From Novosphingobium mathurense (GTDB lineage: Bacteria > Pseudomonadota > Alphaproteobacteria > Sphingomonadales > Sphingomonadaceae): 64,000 nt of DNA. Location of the stretch: positions 1 through 64,000 of the forward strand of contig NZ_FVZE01000009.1 in the NCBI RefSeq assembly GCF_900168325.1, read 5' to 3'. Both the position numbers and the translations under genes were made by a program. The stretch's first letter is position 1. Every line of letters starts with the position of its first letter. This document shows positions 62,643 through 64,000 of the stretch, in pieces. Under the pieces are notes generated by a model. It saw only the letters and a list, made by a program, of their open reading frames with translations, did no database searches and was not told the origin of the DNA.

Positions 62643-63644
62643 ATGGAAAAGCTCAAACTCACGATCGCTCTCAGCGACACCCCCGGTGTCCGCGCACTGC
62701 GTGACGGCCGCGTGGAAGTTGCGGGCGCTGAACTCTTATTTATGGACGTGCATCCGCACGTCGCCGCCTACCGTCAGATGGTACGCGAACAATCGTTCGA
62801 CATCTGCGAACTTGCCGCAACCACGTACCTCGTGGCGAAATCTTTTGGGTATCCACTCAGCGCCGTACCAGTATTCCTACAAAGGGGCTTTCACCACGGC
62901 GCCGTCGTCGTAAGGGAAGATGCCGGAATTTGCGACCCCAGAGACTTGCATGGACGAAAAGTCGGCGTGCGCGCCTACAGCGTGACGACCGGTGTCTGGG
63001 GTCGCGGAATCCTTATGGAAGAGTATGGACTCGACGCGTCCAAAGTAACCTGGGTGGTGGATGATGAAGAACACGTCTCCGAACTACGGCTCCCCGCGAA
63101 TGTGGAGCACGTTGAAGCGGGCAACTCCATTGCCGCAATGATGGCCGCCGGGTCGCTCGATGCTGGATTCGGCGGAGACGCGGGGATCGGTCGCTCCGGC
63201 GCACCGAAAGCAGGGTGGAATGTCCCCTCCTCTTCTAATGCGTCACATTATGCGCCATTACTCGACAAGGCAGACACGCTTGCGGCTGACTGGTGGCAGC
63301 GCACAGGCATCTATCCGATCCACGGCGTACTCGTGATCAAATCCAGCCTGACACAGGCGTACCCATGGCTAGCCGATGCCCTTGTAGAAGCCTTCGAAGA
63401 AGCTAAGCGGATCTGGTTGGCCGAGAGGACGTCCGGTGCAGGCATGAGCGCTGTAGACTTACATTTCGACAGGCTAGCCAGCATTGTCGGCAGCGACCTA
63501 CTCCCTAACGGGATCCCCGCGAACCGGGCAACTCTGGAGGCTCTGCAGCGCATGGCCCTCGCCCAGAAATTGATCGCCCTCCAGTTGCCTCTAGACGAAC
63601 TTTTTCTCCCTGTTTCCAATGCTCCTTTCGCTCACGGAGCCTGA
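62643..63644 (+). CDS. 4,5-dihydroxyphthalate decarboxylase-like / substrate-binding-fold protein
   Basis: A 333-residue protein of the periplasmic-binding-protein-like fold annotated in the family as 4,5-dihydroxyphthalate decarboxylase: LTIALSDTPGVRALRDGRVE, FDICELAATTYLVAKSFGYP, HGAVVVREDAGICDPRDLHGRKVGVRAYSVTT, ending VLVIKSSL. No signal peptide is seen, so a cytosolic enzyme is likelier than a transport binding protein. It is followed after 2 nt by a homologous gene. Whether it is a decarboxylase here is inference. Confidence 0.75.
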   Translation: MEKLKLTIALSDTPGVRALRDGRVEVAGAELLFMDVHPHVAAYRQMVREQSFDICELAATTYLVAKSFGYPLSAVPVFLQRGFHHGAVVVREDAGICDPRDLHGRKVGVRAYSVTTGVWGRGILMEEYGLDASKVTWVVDDEEHVSELRLPANVEHVEAGNSIAAMMAAGSLDAGFGGDAGIGRSGAPKAGWNVPSSSNASHYAPLLDKADTLAADWWQRTGIYPIHGVLVIKSSLTQAYPWLADALVEAFEEAKRIWLAERTSGAGMSAVDLHFDRLASIVGSDLLPNGIPANRATLEALQRMALAQKLIALQLPLDELFLPVSNAPFAHGA

Positions 63645-63646
63645 TT

Positions 63647-64000
63647 GTGCCAACTACCCCTATCACCTTACGGCTGAACCTCGCCGATTCCCCAATTACA
63701 CGCCCGCTTACTGACGGACGCGTCACCTCAGATATCGTCCGACTAGAGATGTGCGGTCCCAAATCTGCTCACGAGGGCTTCAAAGCCATGGTAGAAGGTG
63801 ATACCTTCGACGGCGGTGAACTCGCACTGGCAACGTTTCTGCAGGCCAAAGAACAGGATGTGCCGTTGAGCCTACTGCCTGCGGTCATGGGTGGTGCAAA
63901 CCATCATCGTAGTATTACATACAACGCGGAATTCGGGGAGATCATCCCGCGCGACATAGAAGGGCGCCGTGTCGCCGTACGATCCTATTCCCAGACCACC
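63647..64000 (+). CDS. Second 4,5-dihydroxyphthalate decarboxylase-like protein (cut by window end)
   Basis: A frame from a GTG at 63647, 2 nt after the upstream stop, runs off the window. The first 118 residues (ITLRLNLADSPITRPLTDGR, FDGGELALATFLQAKEQDVP, HHRSITYNAEFGEIIPRDIE, GRRVAVRSYSQTT) match the preceding protein across the whole length, so they are tandem paralogues with moderate divergence. The C-terminal two-thirds are outside the window. Confidence 0.75.
   Translation, partial: MPTTPITLRLNLADSPITRPLTDGRVTSDIVRLEMCGPKSAHEGFKAMVEGDTFDGGELALATFLQAKEQDVPLSLLPAVMGGANHHRSITYNAEFGEIIPRDIEGRRVAVRSYSQTT

Overview
The window looks like part of the chromosome or a large replicon of an aerobic, oligotrophic alphaproteobacterium, most probably a sphingomonad (Novosphingobium/Sphingobium type). 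The basis is high GC, three TonB-dependent receptors each next to aromatic- or ester-catabolic genes, an alternative oxidase, a Usg protein, and groESL behind a CIRCE-like element. This placement is inference from gene content; no rRNA, tRNA or CRISPR was found.

Layout. (1) 1-8.3 kb: the end of an IS21-like element cuts into a TonB receptor gene. Two DUF1254/DUF1214 proteins, a secreted type I sulfatase and two short-chain dehydrogenases follow. (2) 8.3-18 kb: an accessory zone with an IS6-type relic fused to an AraC remnant, a set of uncharacterised genes including a UPF0158/zinc-ribbon fusion and a SWIM zinc-finger protein, a second IS21-like end, a DUF305 membrane protein and a complete frameshifting IS630 element. 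(3) 18-24.4 kb: metB, a MarR/ClC divergon, then an Rrf2 (NsrR-like)/hcp divergon. (4) 24.5-30 kb: a broken nucleoside hydrolase, then a four-gene operon encoding a group III truncated globin, alternative oxidase, a DUF1971 protein and flavohaemoglobin, divergent from a second NsrR-like gene, then an esterase. The two divergons share an operator-like motif and together form a nitric-oxide/nitrosative-stress locus. (5) 30-34.3 kb: Hsp20, a YdcH-type protein, groEL and groES, then a small protein and Usg. (6) 34.6-37.5 kb: a Phd/YefM-PemK-like toxin-antitoxin pair, an IS3-family element and a broken chrA. (7) 37.5-49.2 kb: a LysR regulator divergent from an eleven-gene catabolic operon: TonB receptor, extradiol dioxygenase, FAH hydrolase, amidohydrolase/decarboxylase, metallo-beta-lactamase-fold hydrolase, Rieske oxygenase, DoxX, DUF2218, membrane protein, cyclase and a second FAH hydrolase. 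(8) 49.3-52.5 kb: an AbiE-like toxin-antitoxin pair and an IS30 element. (9) 52.5-64 kb: a second catabolic/uptake region with two MFS transporters, a TonB receptor, an alpha/beta hydrolase, an aldo/keto reductase, an HpaI-type aldolase, an amidohydrolase and tandem 4,5-dihydroxyphthalate-decarboxylase-like genes, the last cut by the window edge.

The catabolic blocks appear to be complete import-to-central-metabolism modules (outer-membrane receptor, ring or ester attack, C-C hydrolysis), but their substrates cannot be read from sequence. IS elements of at least five families sit at the block junctions, which suggests modular acquisition.
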